From the NCBI GenBank assembly GCA_002900995.3, contig CM035307.1:2666001-2730000 (forward strand): 64,000 nt of DNA, given 5' to 3'. Of this stretch, positions 33,975 to 45,946 are shown in pieces (position 1 is the stretch's first letter; every line of letters starts with the position of its first letter). Made by a program: the position numbers and the translations under genes. The notes beneath the pieces were generated by a model that was not told where the DNA came from, ran no database searches, and saw only the letters and a program-made list of their open reading frames with translations. Source of the stretch: Ganoderma boninense. Taxonomy: Eukaryota; Basidiomycota; Agaricomycetes; Polyporales; Polyporaceae.

Positions 33975-34642
33975 TCTCCGACCGCGTCACTCAACCCTCC
34001 AAAACTAGTTATGCTTTTTGTATTCGTACGTTACCCCCTCTCAGTACAAACGTAATCATGCAATTATGTCCAGAGGTAGCTGTTGGGAATCATAGACATC
34101 TTCCCTTTTAATATACTTCGCAGCACCCTCGATTGGCCTCGGATTTGATAAAACCCTTTTCTCTTAGAATTGAGCGCAGTCTCTGGTCTGCTCTATACCT
34201 ACCCAAATTCAAGTGACCTCGTCTTCCTGGTTGACGTCGAACCAGGTTGACCCTAGCACTCTGAGCGACCGGACATAATGGTGTCCGACGGAGGTTCGCG
34301 AACTGAATAATGTGCACAGTAGTTACGAGGGCTTTGCGTCGAAAATGTAATGTGTTTCAATTTGAAAGGAGCTGCGAAGTATTACATCCGTTCGCAACTA
34401 CAGGACCTATTTTGAGAAAGCCCCATTGAGTTGACGGGTCTGACTTGGAACAATCCCCCATGACAGACCGCAAAAACGCTGCTCATGCAACCATGCTGAA
34501 GCACTGAGCTCGAGCACAGAATAGTACAGAGTACAACCTTGGTTAGCACAGAACAGATCATGATGATGAGCAAAAGAGTCCCAGCAGGCATAAAGCAACC
34601 CGCAAGCACGTCAGCCGCACCCCTGGCGCACCCTCCGACCAA
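33975..34642. other. Convergent spacer RIM1 / UPF0303 gene
   Basis: About 670 bp between two 3' ends. It has a small imperfect palindrome (CCTGGTTGACGTCGAACCAGG) near 34227-34247, possibly a terminator hairpin. No gene is seen. Confidence 0.35.
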
Positions 34643-35841
34643 TCAATCCCGATACTCCAACTCCCCATGGTCGTGGTAGCCATCGTCCTCATCGTGCAAA
34701 TCATGGATCCCCCTCGACGCCGGGTCGCGCACCCACTCCTACACACACAAAGATCAGGATCCCCCGTCACCCGACATTCATCAGTCAGCCGCCCCGTTGA
34801 GAACTGGACCTTCTTCTGCGTACCGTACTTGGGGGCCGGCCCGACACCGAGCCATGCGTGTGGCCGGTAAGCTGGTGCGCCATGGCGGAGGACATGATTG
34901 TCTGGACGCTCTGGCCGAGTGCGCTGGTACCCATCGACGTGCCCATGGAGGTGCCCATCGTCGAAGGCGCGCCGGGTGGCGGGGCAGCGTCGCGTACGAG
35001 CTTCTTGAGGTAGTCCCGGACCGAGGTCACGACGAGCTGCACGCATAATTGAAAAGGGTGAACGTTAGCTTCTGCGACGCGATTTGAATCCTGGGCGAGG
35101 TGCCTTACGTGGTGGTCGTCTTGGCTAGACCCGGAGTAGCAGCCAATGATCGCGATGGGGCAGCAGGGTGCGTTCTTGGACACACAACACAGCTTCAGCC
35201 ACTGGAACAGCAATGAGCTATGGTAGTGTGGGTTCCTACTTACCTCGAGCCATATTGGGAACGCTGTGAAGAGTAAGTACATCAGAACGACGACACGTGC
35301 ACCATGACGCATGTGTTCACTTACCTCCGCCACTGATTTTGAGGTCGGACGGTATGCCCAACTGCTTCTGCGTCTTGCCCAACGCGTTCATCCCTTTCTC
35401 CACGTAGTAGCTGGAATGACCAGTCCGCCTGACGACAGCAATCATCCCCTTGTACTTCTCGTCATTTCCACGAACTTGCACACACATGCGCCTTAGATCG
35501 CGACAACATACCTCTAAACAAGCCCAACTATCAAGGCTGACATCACCCGCGCCGTCCAACCCGCCCAAGTTGCCGACGGTGCACGAGAAGAGAGTGTGCC
35601 CAGCGATGGTCTGTATAGAGATGAGCATACCGCGGACCTTCACATGTCTTGAGGAGGAGCGAAATCGTTTGCGGAGGGAGAGGCCGAGCATGACGGCGGC
35701 GTCGGCATCGAAGGAAGGGAAGCGGTACAGGGACTCCTCGTTGAGAGCCTGCGTGGCGAGCTCGGCCTCGCTGGGAGGCATGGGGGTGTTGGAGTTGAAA
35801 CCGTTGAACATCTGGAGGGCACCGAGACCGGCGTAGGCCAT
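34643..35841 (-). CDS. UPF0303 / DUF336 (HbpS-like) family protein
   Basis: The family includes yeast YBR137W and bacterial heme-degrading HbpS-type proteins; the fungal function is poorly known. From ATG 35841 it shows EESLYRFPSFDADAAVMLGL, VKVRGMLISIQTIAGHTLFS, DSWACLE, VVRRTGHSSYYVEKGMNALG, KTQKQLGIPSDLKISGG, AFPIWLE, then PIAIIGCYSGSSQDDH and LVVTSVRDYLKKL, the normal family order. The tail is unusual: three tandem MGTS units, a Ser/Thr-rich stretch, and a last exon rich in Asp, Glu and His (IHDLHDEDDGYHDHGELEY) with a stop at 34643. About five introns join in frame. Confidence 0.83.
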
Positions 35842-36539
35842 GGACGAAAGAAGAGAATATGCGGGCGGAGAGTTTCACGGCTATTAGTCAAGAATATCGA
35901 AGCGCGGACGTGACAGGCGATGTGGTACTAGGTTCAAGTTCGGTGGCACTGGAAGTAACAAAGGGGGCCGGAGGGGGATTGGAGGTAAGTTGGGAACGCG
36001 GTCGACCGCGGCACGAAGGAACATGAACCCTGGCAGACGCGCTGTGGGAGGCACGACACGAGGAGACGTGACGCAGTGTCGGAAGCTAAGCGAGTGCAGG
36101 GCGGCATGAGGCCTTCCTCACATTAATTACTGCGCGGATCCGCTGCAGCGCGATCTGCTCTTGCATTGTCTGTCTGCATCGTTGTTGGATGGGCCTGGGG
36201 GGTGGGAATGCCTGCGGGACAGAGTGCAGGTAATACGGCTGGAACCAAGCTGGAACGGGTTGTGAAGGTTTCCAAGAAGAGGGAGGAAGACGCGGGCCTC
36301 GCGGCGGGCCGTGTTCCCGATCGGGAAGGGGCGGCCACGTGGGGCGCGTCGGGTCAAACGCGGTTCTGCAGTGCTGGCCGGCTCCGTTGGTTCTGCTTTC
36401 CTCTGCTCCCTCCGGGGTCTCCCCTTTCGTCCGGGTCTGTAAGCTACGAGGTCCGTCTATCGATGGGCTCCTTCCCTTTCTATCAAGCTTAAGCTTTGAA
36501 TCTTCAGGTGTACGCGGGATTCCACGACTTACAGTCAAC
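35842..36539. promoter_or_regulatory. Divergent intergenic region UPF0303 gene / ALE1
   Basis: About 700 bp between two start codons. A frame of 151 codons on the minus strand (36541-36086) is Pro/Arg-rich and looks spurious. Pyrimidine tracts precede the ALE1 ATG. Confidence 0.4.
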
Positions 36540-38633
36540 ATGGACGCGCTCTTTCAACCTGTCGCGGATGCCACAGGCGGTTCCGTGGACCAAATCAAGG
36601 TACGTTCTTGCCCGCTGCTCCTTCATCCGTCACCTCATCATTCCTATTCCTTGCAGCTAATCGCCTGTATACTGTTCTCCTACCCTCTCGGCAGTCTCTA
36701 CATTCGCATACCCACTTCCCATCCAGAGCTCAAGCACCTCTTCAGCGTTCTCATCTCCTTGTTCTACCTCGTCCCAGTCTTGAATCTATGGGGCGGTGCA
36801 CTACAACTGCTTTTCAGCGTCGTCACAACCTACCACATCGCAAAGAGAATACAAACCCGTTCAATGCCTTGGTTAGTCTTGGTGTGAGCCTTCCATCATC
36901 TTCCCAAATCATGTCGGTCCTAACCTGGATGGTCTAAGATTCACAATGTCACATTTAACGATCAGGTATGCTCTCTTTATCTTATAGCTACCTATATTTC
37001 CTCATTTATCCGGACCAGCCACGTTGTTCGGACATTCGCGGGGGTGACTATGAAACCATCGAAATCTCTGGTCCCCAGATGGTCTTGACCATGAAGTTGA
37101 CCACATTCGCGTGGAATGTATGGGATGGAAGGAGACCATCTGAAGTGAGTTTCCTTTTTCTTTCTTGTGGTTGCTACCTTGGCTTTAACTTGTATCTCAG
37201 GACCTTGACAAGTGGCAAACTGAACAGCGCGTAGTGGAATTTCCCTCCTTGATCGAGTTTCTTGGATATGCGTAAGCTAGGGAACTATTTCTATGTTTGG
37301 CCTGCTCTTTATCCCCATCTGTCACAGATTCTACTTCCCAGGTTTCCTTGTCGGGCCATACCTCACCTACAACGAATATCAGGCACTTGTGACCGGATCC
37401 CTGTACAAGGCTGCCGAACAGCGCGAGGAATCTGCCATAAACGAGACGAACCATCTGAGCCAGCGTCTTGTGCCCCACGGCCGCAAGCGCGTCGCGTACA
37501 GAAAGATGTTCAAAGGACTTGTCTTCCTTGTACTGTTCGTCTTGTTCTATCCAGAATACAATTTCACCATTACGGTTGAGGATGAATTCGAGTCGAGACG
37601 ACTATTCTCCCGGTATGTATTGTGCTGTACTCGCACGCAAAACACTCACATCCCTTCACACCTAGGATTATCCTCCTCCAGTTCTGCGGCTTCTTCGAGC
37701 GCTGCAAGTACTATGCCATCTGGACGTTGACGGAGGTCAGGCACGCAATTCCGCTAGCGGGTATTTGCGCTGCAACTGAAATGGTATTTATCTAGGGCGC
37801 TTCCATTCAGACTGGTCTTGGCTTCACGGGCTACAGCGAGGGCGGCCGCACCAAATGGGAAGGCGCTGCTAACGTCGATGTCTGGAACATCGAGTTCGCA
37901 GAAAACACCAAGGTTCTCCTAGACTCGTGGAACATGAAGACCAACATTTGGCTCCGCGAATGCATCTACAAGCGCGTCACCCCGAAGGGCAAGAAGCCCG
38001 GCTTCCGGAGTAGCCTTGCCACGTTTATGACGAGCGCATTCTGGGTTCGCCTTACCCATCTTCCCCTCTCACTCTGCTCGAAAGCTAACGCATCCTTCTT
38101 TTGCCCCTCAGCACGGCATCGCGCCTGGCTACTACCTCACTTTCTTCTTCTTCGCCTTCGTGCAGACAACGGGCCGCCTGGCCCGCAGTTACCTGCGCCC
38201 TCTGCTCCTCCCCGCGAACTACGTCTCGAAGCGCGGCGCGCCGCCGCCCCCGCAGACGCACAAGAAGCAGCTGTACGACGTGCTCAGCGTGCTCGCGACA
38301 GTGTCGCTCACCAACTACGGCACGCTGCCGTTCATGCTGCTCACCATCGACGACTCGTTCGTCGCGTGGAACAGCGTGATGTGGTACGGCCACTTCCTCG
38401 TCGCCGGCGCGCTCGCGTTCTTCTACCTGGGCGGGAACGTGCTCCTCACGCAGGTGCAGGCCGTCCGCGTGAAGCAGGCGGCGTACCAGATGGAGAGGGA
38501 CGAGATCAACAAGAACGTGAAGAGTCTGCCGGGCACTCCTGTCAAAACCACGACGCTCCCGCCCTTGGACGAGGCGGCGAGGACGCTGGAGAAGCGGGTC
38601 GCGGGAAAGCTGGGGAATGGCGATGCACAGTAA
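36540..38633 (+). CDS. ALE1: MBOAT lysophospholipid acyltransferase (Ale1/LPCAT)
   Basis: This ER multi-pass enzyme re-acylates lysophospholipids (LPC, LPE, LPA) from acyl-CoA in the Lands cycle. The start is ATG 36540, with MDALFQPVADATGGSVDQIK before the first intron. Hydrophobic helices follow (CILFSYPLGSLYIRI, LFSVLISLFYLVPVLNLWGG), then MVLTMKLTTFAWNVWDGRR, FPGFLVGPYLTYNEYQ and the conserved VDVWNIEFA and WLRECIYKR segments. The MBOAT active-site histidine is in SAFW-HGIAPGYYLTFFFF, split by an intron at about 38043-38112. The C-terminus is cytosolic and charged, ending at 38631-38633. At least seven introns occur, several with joins I checked in frame. The family call is strong. Confidence 0.93.
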
Positions 38634-39128
38634 GATCTAGGTGGTGGTGAGGGATGGCGAGACACGATCTATAGGTTGGAGGAGTTTGGGATTGAAAATG
38701 TGCGCGCTGCTTGGATGTTTTTGCCTTTGGATTAGTTACATGATATACAATCTACTCTGTGATGAAATTCACAGAGTTATCCACGGAGCAAATAAAAGGA
38801 CTTCGAGGCCACTATTATAGGTGGTCAGTCTGCAGCCGAGAGCTTGCAGTTCGACACCGTTAAATTCCAGCTTCGGACCGCGAGGATGACATGATGATCG
38901 AGCTCTAACGCGCTATGATCTATCTTTCGCGGAACGTCGTCCAAACGAGCGGAACCTGTGGTTATATGGAGAACGGTTGTAAGGCGTGACGCACAGGTCA
39001 CAGAACGCGTCTGTGACACGAGCGCTTCCATTCGCTTCGCACGTCTTGCCGCGACGCGTGCCACAAAGCCCGTTAGAACTTGTCTGCTCCTCTCACACCT
39101 CTCAGTCGCCCCTTCTCTTTCCTCCGCC
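38634..39128. other. Spacer ALE1 / TAF9
   Basis: 495 bp with the ALE1 3' flank and the TAF9 upstream region, including one ACGCGT about 75 bp before the TAF9 ATG. No gene is seen. Confidence 0.35.
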
Positions 39129-40055
39129 ATGGCTTTGGCTCGAGCAGCGACGTCCGATTCGATCCCTCCTACCGCGCGGGCCATCTCGCTGCTCGTTGCC
39201 GCAGTCCCGGCAGTCCAGGACATACAAAGCGGAGTCCTCCACCAGCTCCTCGAGTTCTCGAACCGGTACACTGCGCAGGTCCTCTCCGACGCGCTCGTCT
39301 ACGCAGAGCATGCGGGGCGGTCAGGGAAGGTCGAGATGGAAGACGTCGTGCTCGCCGTCCAGGCCCGTGTCGGCTGGGAGTTCGGTGGCCGTGTGCCAAA
39401 GGAGGTGTGTCCTGCTTCCCACCCACCCCACCCCCCAGCTCCTTCCCATCCATCCTTCCTTCTCTAGCACACTCTCGCTCGCATCCACCTTTATTATGTC
39501 TCCCTCCTCGTCCCGCCTCATGCTCTATGCTAATGCGCGCGCACACAGTACATGCTCTCCCTCGCGACGCAGACCAACAGCGTCCCGCTCCCCTCCGTGC
39601 CCGAGGTATACGGCGTGCGCCTCCCGCCCGCGCACGAGTGCCTCACCGCGGTTGACTTCGACCTCGTGCCCAACAAGCCGCCGCCAGGCGTGAAGCTCTA
39701 CGACGAGGAGGTCGAGGAGATCGAGGAGAGCGAGTCCGACGAGGACGAGGACATGGAGCCCGCGCCTCTCCCCGCCGCCTCCCAACCGCCATCGCAGCAG
39801 GTGCAGATTCCGCCCGTGAGCGCCGGCCCGGTGCATACCCCGTCGGACGTCGACATGCTCACGCCTGGGGGCGTGCCCGCGGAGGATGGGAGCGAGGCGG
39901 AGGAGGACGACGGCCTGTTTGCCGGTGGGGACGAGGAAGAGGAGGAGAGCGGGGACGAGGCGATGGAGGACGTCACTGCGTCAGCCCCGCCGGCAGGGGA
40001 CGCCACTACGAATGGTGTCAAGCGGAAGCTCGTGGAAGAAGAGGATTACGACTAG
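39129..40055 (+). CDS. TAF9: TFIID/SAGA subunit TAF9
   Basis: TAF9 pairs through its histone fold with TAF6 in TFIID and SAGA. Exons are 39129-39404 and 39549-40055, with a 144-nt intron between the Glu of RVPKE and YMLSLATQ. The histone fold covers about residues 8-95 (IPPTARAISLLVAAVPAVQD, LLEFSNRYTAQVLSDALVYA, KVEMEDVVLAVQARVGWEF). It is followed by the TAF9-specific NSVPLPSVPEVYGVRLPP and ECLTAVDFDLVPNKPPP. The C-terminal 120 residues are very acidic with Pro-rich inserts and end KRKLVEEEDYD. The gene is intact. Confidence 0.94.
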
Positions 40056-40281
40056 TCGTGGAGTGTTCACAAGAGTCGGGCTGTCGGTTTTGGATTCGGA
40101 CAGGTGCACGCTTCGTGGGGATTTATGTGTATTATAGCGATGCATAGTAACAAGAATGAAGTATACGAATCTAGATACAAAACGAAGGCAAAGATCCTGT
40201 CCGGAAGTATAGCACAGAGGACGAACTACCAAGCGAAAGTTGTGTCAAATCTCAAACTGAGTGGTGACACCATTAGCAATG

Positions 40282-41992
40282 CTAAAGTGTATCGCTGAGG
40301 ACATCTGTCATACCACGAAACCATTGCTGGGCAAGGATGGCAAACAGAACAACGAGCAGAGCAACAATGAACAGTAGCCATGAGCCCCAGGCTATAACAA
40401 CGGTGTTAGGGGGACTGTTAGAACGAACATCGGGACGAGCACTCACAGGTGGCACCAAGACCTGTTGGGATGGTGACGACACGAACAGTGTTATCCGCGC
40501 TCCCCGAGACGAGAGTATCTGAGCTTGGGCTGAAGCGCAATGTTGTTGGAGGGAACTCGTGCGCTTTGAGAATGGTCAGAAGCGGCTACATGGGGAGGAA
40601 AACGCAAATTTCAATTCCAGTGCTCCAAATCTCAGCATGACAAAAGCGTACGGCAAGGCTTTGCGCATCGAGAACCCCCACGTTCAAGTCAGATGAACCA
40701 AAACCGAGGAGTTTCCCATCGCGGCTGCGCAAGAACATTAAATTAGATCATAGTCTGGGTATTCGAGACAAAACGTACCTAATGTCAAAACATGTTACGC
40801 CACGGTCGCTAATTTGCCGGAGCTTCGTTGTCTTCCACGTATCGGTGTCCCATTTAACCACGTAAGCCCGTCGCGGTGACGCTTTCGACCGTGTTTTCGG
40901 TGGGACAGTGTTTGAGACCGAGTACAGGACCTTCTCGTCACTCGGGTGGAACCTACGTGGTTGCGGGAGACCGTCTGAACGTCGACACCAAGAGGGTCAC
41001 TACAGAATACTCACCTCACGGCGCGATAGCTGCTCCCAGCATCCTTTCCAGGTAGCGTAGGTCTGTCTATGGTGTGCAACAGCTCTAATGGTGCCAGTGG
41101 GGTTTCCTTTCCCTTTGACTTCTCGGTAGCCTCTCCCTCATCCTCAGATGGAAGGGCATAGACGAGTAGGTTTACAGTTGTTGCCACTACTAGCTGAAAC
41201 GAACATGAAGTCTGATTGAATGCATGAGGGAGACGTGCTTACCGTCTTGGATGAGAATGCAGCATCATAAACCTCGCCCTTCTCCAGCTGAATGGGAGTA
41301 GCAATGGGCTCAAGCGAAGGGTATTCCAGGACGGAGAGCTGTATGGAGTTGAGTACGTGGGTCCAGGGAGAGGGCGCGAAATGACACGTACGTTGCGCGT
41401 GCCACCAACAGCAAGGTATTTGCCATTCGGAGAGAACACAGTGACTTTCTAGGGAGAGATGAGACGAATGCGGGCATGCACAGACGATTAGACTGACTTG
41501 AAAGTCGTCGTCCTCGGTTGTGAGATGGATTGTGTTCTGGGCGTGCGAAAATGAGAGCCTAGGACGAGGGTTGGAGAGTCTGGGGTGAACGGAGATAACG
41601 GGCAGACGTACTTGTTGTCTTGTACATTATACACGCGACAGTTCTGGTTTGGACCGCTCTTAAGGGCGTCGTCAGAGCTGTTAATGCCTCCCACTATCTC
41701 GGAACGCGAAGGATGTGCGGCCATGCTCATGGGGGCATCCTCGCCACTCGCGAGCTCCAGCTCATCCAGAAGCGCTAACTTGCTATCACTCTCTACATGA
41801 TACAGTCGCTAGCGGACAAGGCGATCAGACCTGGACTGGCATTAGAGGACACTGGAGACATACTAGCTTGTTTTTGATACCGGTCTTTGACTGCCCACCA
41901 CCTCCGCCGAGGACGAAGTCGTTTGGAGAGACGAACGCGCAGGAATAGACGGGAAAGGAGGAGAGTGGATGGGATGTGTGCTTGGTCCTCAT
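40282..41992 (-). CDS. SEC12: Sec12-type Sar1 guanine nucleotide exchange factor
   Basis: Sec12 is an ER membrane protein with a cytosolic beta-propeller that loads Sar1 with GTP to start COPII coat assembly. The start is ATG 41992. PVYSCAFVSPNDFVLGGGGG and SKTGIKNKL form the first blade with the glycine-rich loop. After an intron come RLYHVESDSKLALLDELELA, SGEDAPMSMAAHPSRSEIVG and QNCRVYNVQDN, then VFSPNGKYLAVGGTRN. Near the C-terminus one hydrophobic helix (VIAWGSWLLFIVALLVVLFA) anchors the protein, with a short lumenal tail ending at 40282. About seven introns are present. It is convergent with TAF9, 226 bp apart, and divergent from NIPA. Confidence 0.87.
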
Positions 41993-42434
41993 GTGTGGGA
42001 GGGTGGAGTAGACCTGGAAGCAGGGGTGTGCAGTGGAAGTGTGGGAGGTGGTGCGAGAAGAGATGGAAGTGACGAAGGAGGCCGCGCGAGGCGTGGAGGG
42101 AAGGGCGAGGGATGTCGAGGAATGGTGGCCCGCGAGAAGAGGTCCAAGCTGTCGCGAGGCGGGCGTCGCACGGGCGCCTGGAGCTGTCAAAGGCACGGGC
42201 CGGGCGGGCGAGGGAGCCTGATGAGGGCATTGATACTCAGCCTCATTTCGCGCAGACTGCTCAGTGCTCTCCTTGCTTCCGGCCGCTCCTGGCCCCACAT
42301 AACTTATGTTCCTCCTCATATGACCCGCCTCTCCCTGCCCCGCTTTGCTATACACACACTCTGCTTCCCTTTCCCTGACCTGTGACATATACCCTGCCCG
42401 ACGCTCGAACTTGACCAGATCTTGCCGACTAGCC
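41993..42434. promoter_or_regulatory. Divergent intergenic region SEC12 / NIPA
   Basis: 442 bp between two ATGs. Long open frames on both strands here are by-products of high GC. No TATA box is seen. Confidence 0.4.
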
Positions 42435-44852
42435 ATGCTCGCCGCTCCTCTACTACTGCCCGACCTCGATGACCTCCCGGGCGGCATCGATCTCCCACGC
42501 ATATCCACCGCGACCGCCGCTGGAATAGGCGTCGCCATAGCCGGAAACATCCTCATATCCCTCGCCCTCAACTGCCAGAAACTCGCCCACAGACGCCTCC
42601 AGCGCGAGCGCGAAGCTTTGGCCAACGCCCCACAACCATTGAAGCCCACTAGTTCTAACGGTCGCATCTTCGACGGCGCTGACTACGATGATGCCGCGCC
42701 ATCTCACGCCCCCCTCCGTACGGTGGCCGTACTGGAGACGGAACCATTGTTGCCACAACCTAACCGTGCGGAAACCGACACAACGCGGCCTGGCCGAAGA
42801 TGGTTCTTCTTCCGCAGGAAGTCATTCCATACTCGCGCCAGGAGCGCCGATCGCGCACACCTCGCGAGCACCCATGCACTCATGCCCGTCGAGATCACCC
42901 AAGTCCCGTCCCAAGATGCGACGCGCCATCAAACTGGAGAGCCGAAATCCAAACCGCAGAATGTTGCCGAGAGTGACTATCTACGCTCGAAGCTATGGTT
43001 TGTCCGATTAGTCACGTCTCCAACATATTTCTGATGTGCATTAGGTGGTTTGGGTTCCTACTCATGAACATCGGCGAGACGGGCAACTTTATCTCTTACG
43101 CATTTGCTCCCGCGTCCGTGGTGGCGCCTTTAGGAACGGTACGTGCGGCCGTCACGTCTTCGCCGATGGTGTGAATGACAATAGGCAATCTGTCAGTTTG
43201 CTCTCATCGCCAACTGCATATTCGCACCGCTTATGCTTAAAGAGCGGTTTCGGAAGGTTAGCAGGCTCCTTATTTGGATGACCCCTTCATACCGACTGTC
43301 ATTCTAGCGCGACTTCCTTGGTATCATTATCGCGATCCTGGGAGCAGTTACCGTAGTGCTCTCGGCAAATCCCTCCGACACTCGACTCGATCCGAAAGGC
43401 CTCATTGCGGCCATTTCGACACGGCCTTTCGAAATTTATGCCCTGACCTACGTTGTCGGGATCGTGCTGTTGTCGGGCTTGTCTGAGGGGCCAGCGGGCA
43501 AACGCTTTGTATATGTAGACGTAGGACTGTGCGCCCTCTTCGGTAACGTCATTCGCCTACAATGTCTGCGAGCGGCGGGACTAACAGGCAATGCAGGAGG
43601 CTTCACCGTGTTGTCAACAAAAGCCCTCTCCACGCTTCTGACACTGGAGTGGTTTCAAATCTTCAAGGAATGGATCACATACCCCGTCGTCGCCGTATGT
43701 CAATATTCCCCCCCATTCGGTTGTTTGCTAACTGGGCGGGGTAGGTGCTTCTCGGAACCGGGATTGGCCAAATACGATACCTTAACCGCGCCCTCATGCG
43801 ATTTGATAGCAAAGTAAGGCTTCCCTTACCCCGTTCGGATGATGAAGTTGACATTCTCTCCTCGCCTTAGATTGTTGTGCCTACCCAGTTCGTAACCTTC
43901 AACCTCTCCGCCATCGTGGGTTCGGCGATCCTCTACGGCGACTTCAAGAGGGCGACCTTCCACCAACTTGTCACCTTTCTCTATGGTTGTGGCGCGACTT
44001 TCCTTGGCGTGTTCATTATTTCCTGGTCACCACGCGGGAGGCCCGAGCCCGAGTACGACGAAGAGGAGGGCGACCCCGAGGAAGACGATGACGACACGGA
44101 CCCCATGTCCGCCGAGACCGTCACGATGACAGGCACAAGCGTGGCGGCGTCTCCGTCGGCCTTCGGGAGCGTGCGCACGCTCAAGGGCAGCATGTCACGC
44201 CGCGCACGACCCGCGCTAGCCATTCCGGACGGCATGGGCTCAAGTGGGAGCGACTCGGGCGCGCCACATGCGCTCCGCAACAGGCGTAGCGTCGTGAGCC
44301 TCTACGGCTTTTCCCCCGCACAGGTACGCACGTTCGTCTCGTCGCTTAGTCTCCGACTATCCCGCTGATCCGTCCCACTTGTTGTATTGTTTCCCTTCTA
44401 CCTCCCTTCGTCTTTCGCCAATTAACTTTGTGCTCGGACCGGGTTTCTAGCGTGTGCTGCTGATCAGCTCCTCGCCCCGCGACGAGCTCTTCGTCCGCCC
44501 GAACCTCGACCCCGAGCGTGAACGGGACTACCGGGATCGCGATCGGGACCCGACCTCGTCCCCGGAGTCGATCAGCCGCCGACGTGCCGTCAACTGGCTC
44601 GACGAGGGCTTCTCCCTCTCCTCCCAGCCCTCGTCGCAGACCAGCCCCCGGCGTGGCACTCGGTACGGCGCGACGAGCTCGAACGCGGCGTCGCGCGAGG
44701 CCAGCCGGATCCGCGCCGATTCGCGTCCCGCGGCGCCGGGTCGCCCTCGGACGAACACGAACACGAGCATGTCGGTGGGCAGCAGGGGCGGCAGCCGGAG
44801 CAGAAGCAGGGGAAGGGACAGGAGCGAGAGCCCGATCGACCCCTTCCGGTGA
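42435..44852 (+). CDS. NIPA-type magnesium transporter family protein
   Basis: This multi-pass membrane protein of the NIPA (DUF803) family is linked to Mg2+ transport. TM1 is GIGVAIAGNILISLALNCQK. A long cytosolic loop (residues 45-180) is rich in Arg, Ser and Pro. Then come WFGFLLMNIGETGNFISYAF, APASVVAPLGTFALIANCIF, RDFLGIIIAILGAVTVVLSA, YALTYVVGIVLLSG and GGFTVLSTKALSTLL. VPTQFVTFNLSAIVGSAILY and FLYGCGATFLGVFIISW follow. The NIPA hallmarks NIGE and APLG are present. The C-terminal 250 residues are a low-complexity acidic then Arg/Ser-rich tail (RGGSRSRSRGRDRSESP). Six or more introns join in frame. Confidence 0.9.
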
Positions 44853-45946
44853 CGAAGCGTTGCTGCCGACCGTTCATGCATTCATGACGGACACTGGAGC
44901 GCGTTCGCAGTGGGATAGAGGTATTATATATATTCGTGAGTACTGTACGTGTAAGCCTCCCGCGTAATATTAATGTGCGGTCGAAGGAGCAATCAATGAT
45001 AAACGTATCGTACATGTCGTGATGGTGTATGTTGTCAACCTATTCCCATTGGTCTATTGCTTTTTAGCACTGCTCTCCCAACATGATCGAGCAATCATCG
45101 CTGGAGATGTACCGTCCGTACAGGCGTATTCACACGCTGTTAAGTGCAAAGACGTGTGCGCTCACTGCGCGCATCATCATCGACATCATCGAAGTTGGGA
45201 AGTCATCAGTAACCACCTTCTGATGGCGGCCGGTTTGTAAATAAGAATTGGGTATCTATACGGTAACGGTATACCCGGCCCTGTTATGTCATCGCCCTCT
45301 CAGGCACGCCTCATGTCGTAAGTGTTGGCCGCAAAACCGCCTCTCGGCGCGCGCATATGTACGTCGAGTCCGAGTCCGAGTCCATGTGTCCAAGCGAGCA
45401 TGTGTGCATGCGCAGCGAGCGTTGTGATGTGCAAAGAACCCTAGTTAAGTCGAAGCGGAAGGTATGCAAACACCGGTGAGTCAGTAATAAGACCGAAACC
45501 ATGTAAGTTATGTATGATGATGTATGGGGCGGCTTGAAGGTGAAGATATCGTCATAGTTACAAATAATCCAAGCGATGAGAGCCAGATGTCTGGGCGGAG
45601 ACGATGGGAAAGGGAACAGAAGATGGAATCCAGGACGCCAGGGAGAAGCGGAATACTCTGACCTCTGCCGATCGCAAGGCTACAAGACGAAGCCCAGGCG
45701 TTCGATGACAGCTTCTTCCACGCGCCTAACTCCAGCACGAACCCCGTTTCATAACCGACCAGCGCCAACCCAGCCACGCCCGATGAACCGACACCTTGCA
45801 CCCGACGAACTTGAAGGGGAAAGGGGGAGATGTCGCAGAATAACAGGCTGAACTCCTCCAAATCATCGTACAGTGACACGACGTTCGATAGGCATCCATG
45901 ACGTGAAGATGATGGGAGATGAAGCAAGGCGGCGCGAGGCCGGAGC
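44853..45946. other. Convergent spacer NIPA / one-TM gene
   Basis: 1.1 kb between two 3' ends. A three-unit GAGTCC-type repeat lies at 45365-45383. No open frame has recognisable features; the AT content is higher around 44930-45300. Confidence 0.4.
45365..45383 (+). repeat. Short CGAGTC tandem repeat
   Basis: Three perfect 6-bp units in non-coding DNA. Confidence 0.7.

Noticed and set aside
36086..36541. A 151-codon minus-strand frame upstream of ALE1
   Set aside because: Pro/Arg-rich, no motif, overlaps the ALE1 5' region, and has no splice partners.
37934..38650. A 238-codon frame overlapping ALE1 in another frame
   Set aside because: Its Arg/Ala/His-rich composition is that of an out-of-frame shadow of the GC-rich ALE1 coding sequence.
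41825..42667. A 280-codon open frame antisense and upstream of SEC12
   Set aside because: It overlaps the SEC12/NIPA divergent promoter and first exons, has low-complexity Arg/Ser composition outside the SEC12 part, and is expected from high GC. Only its end (from Met 41992) is real Sec12.
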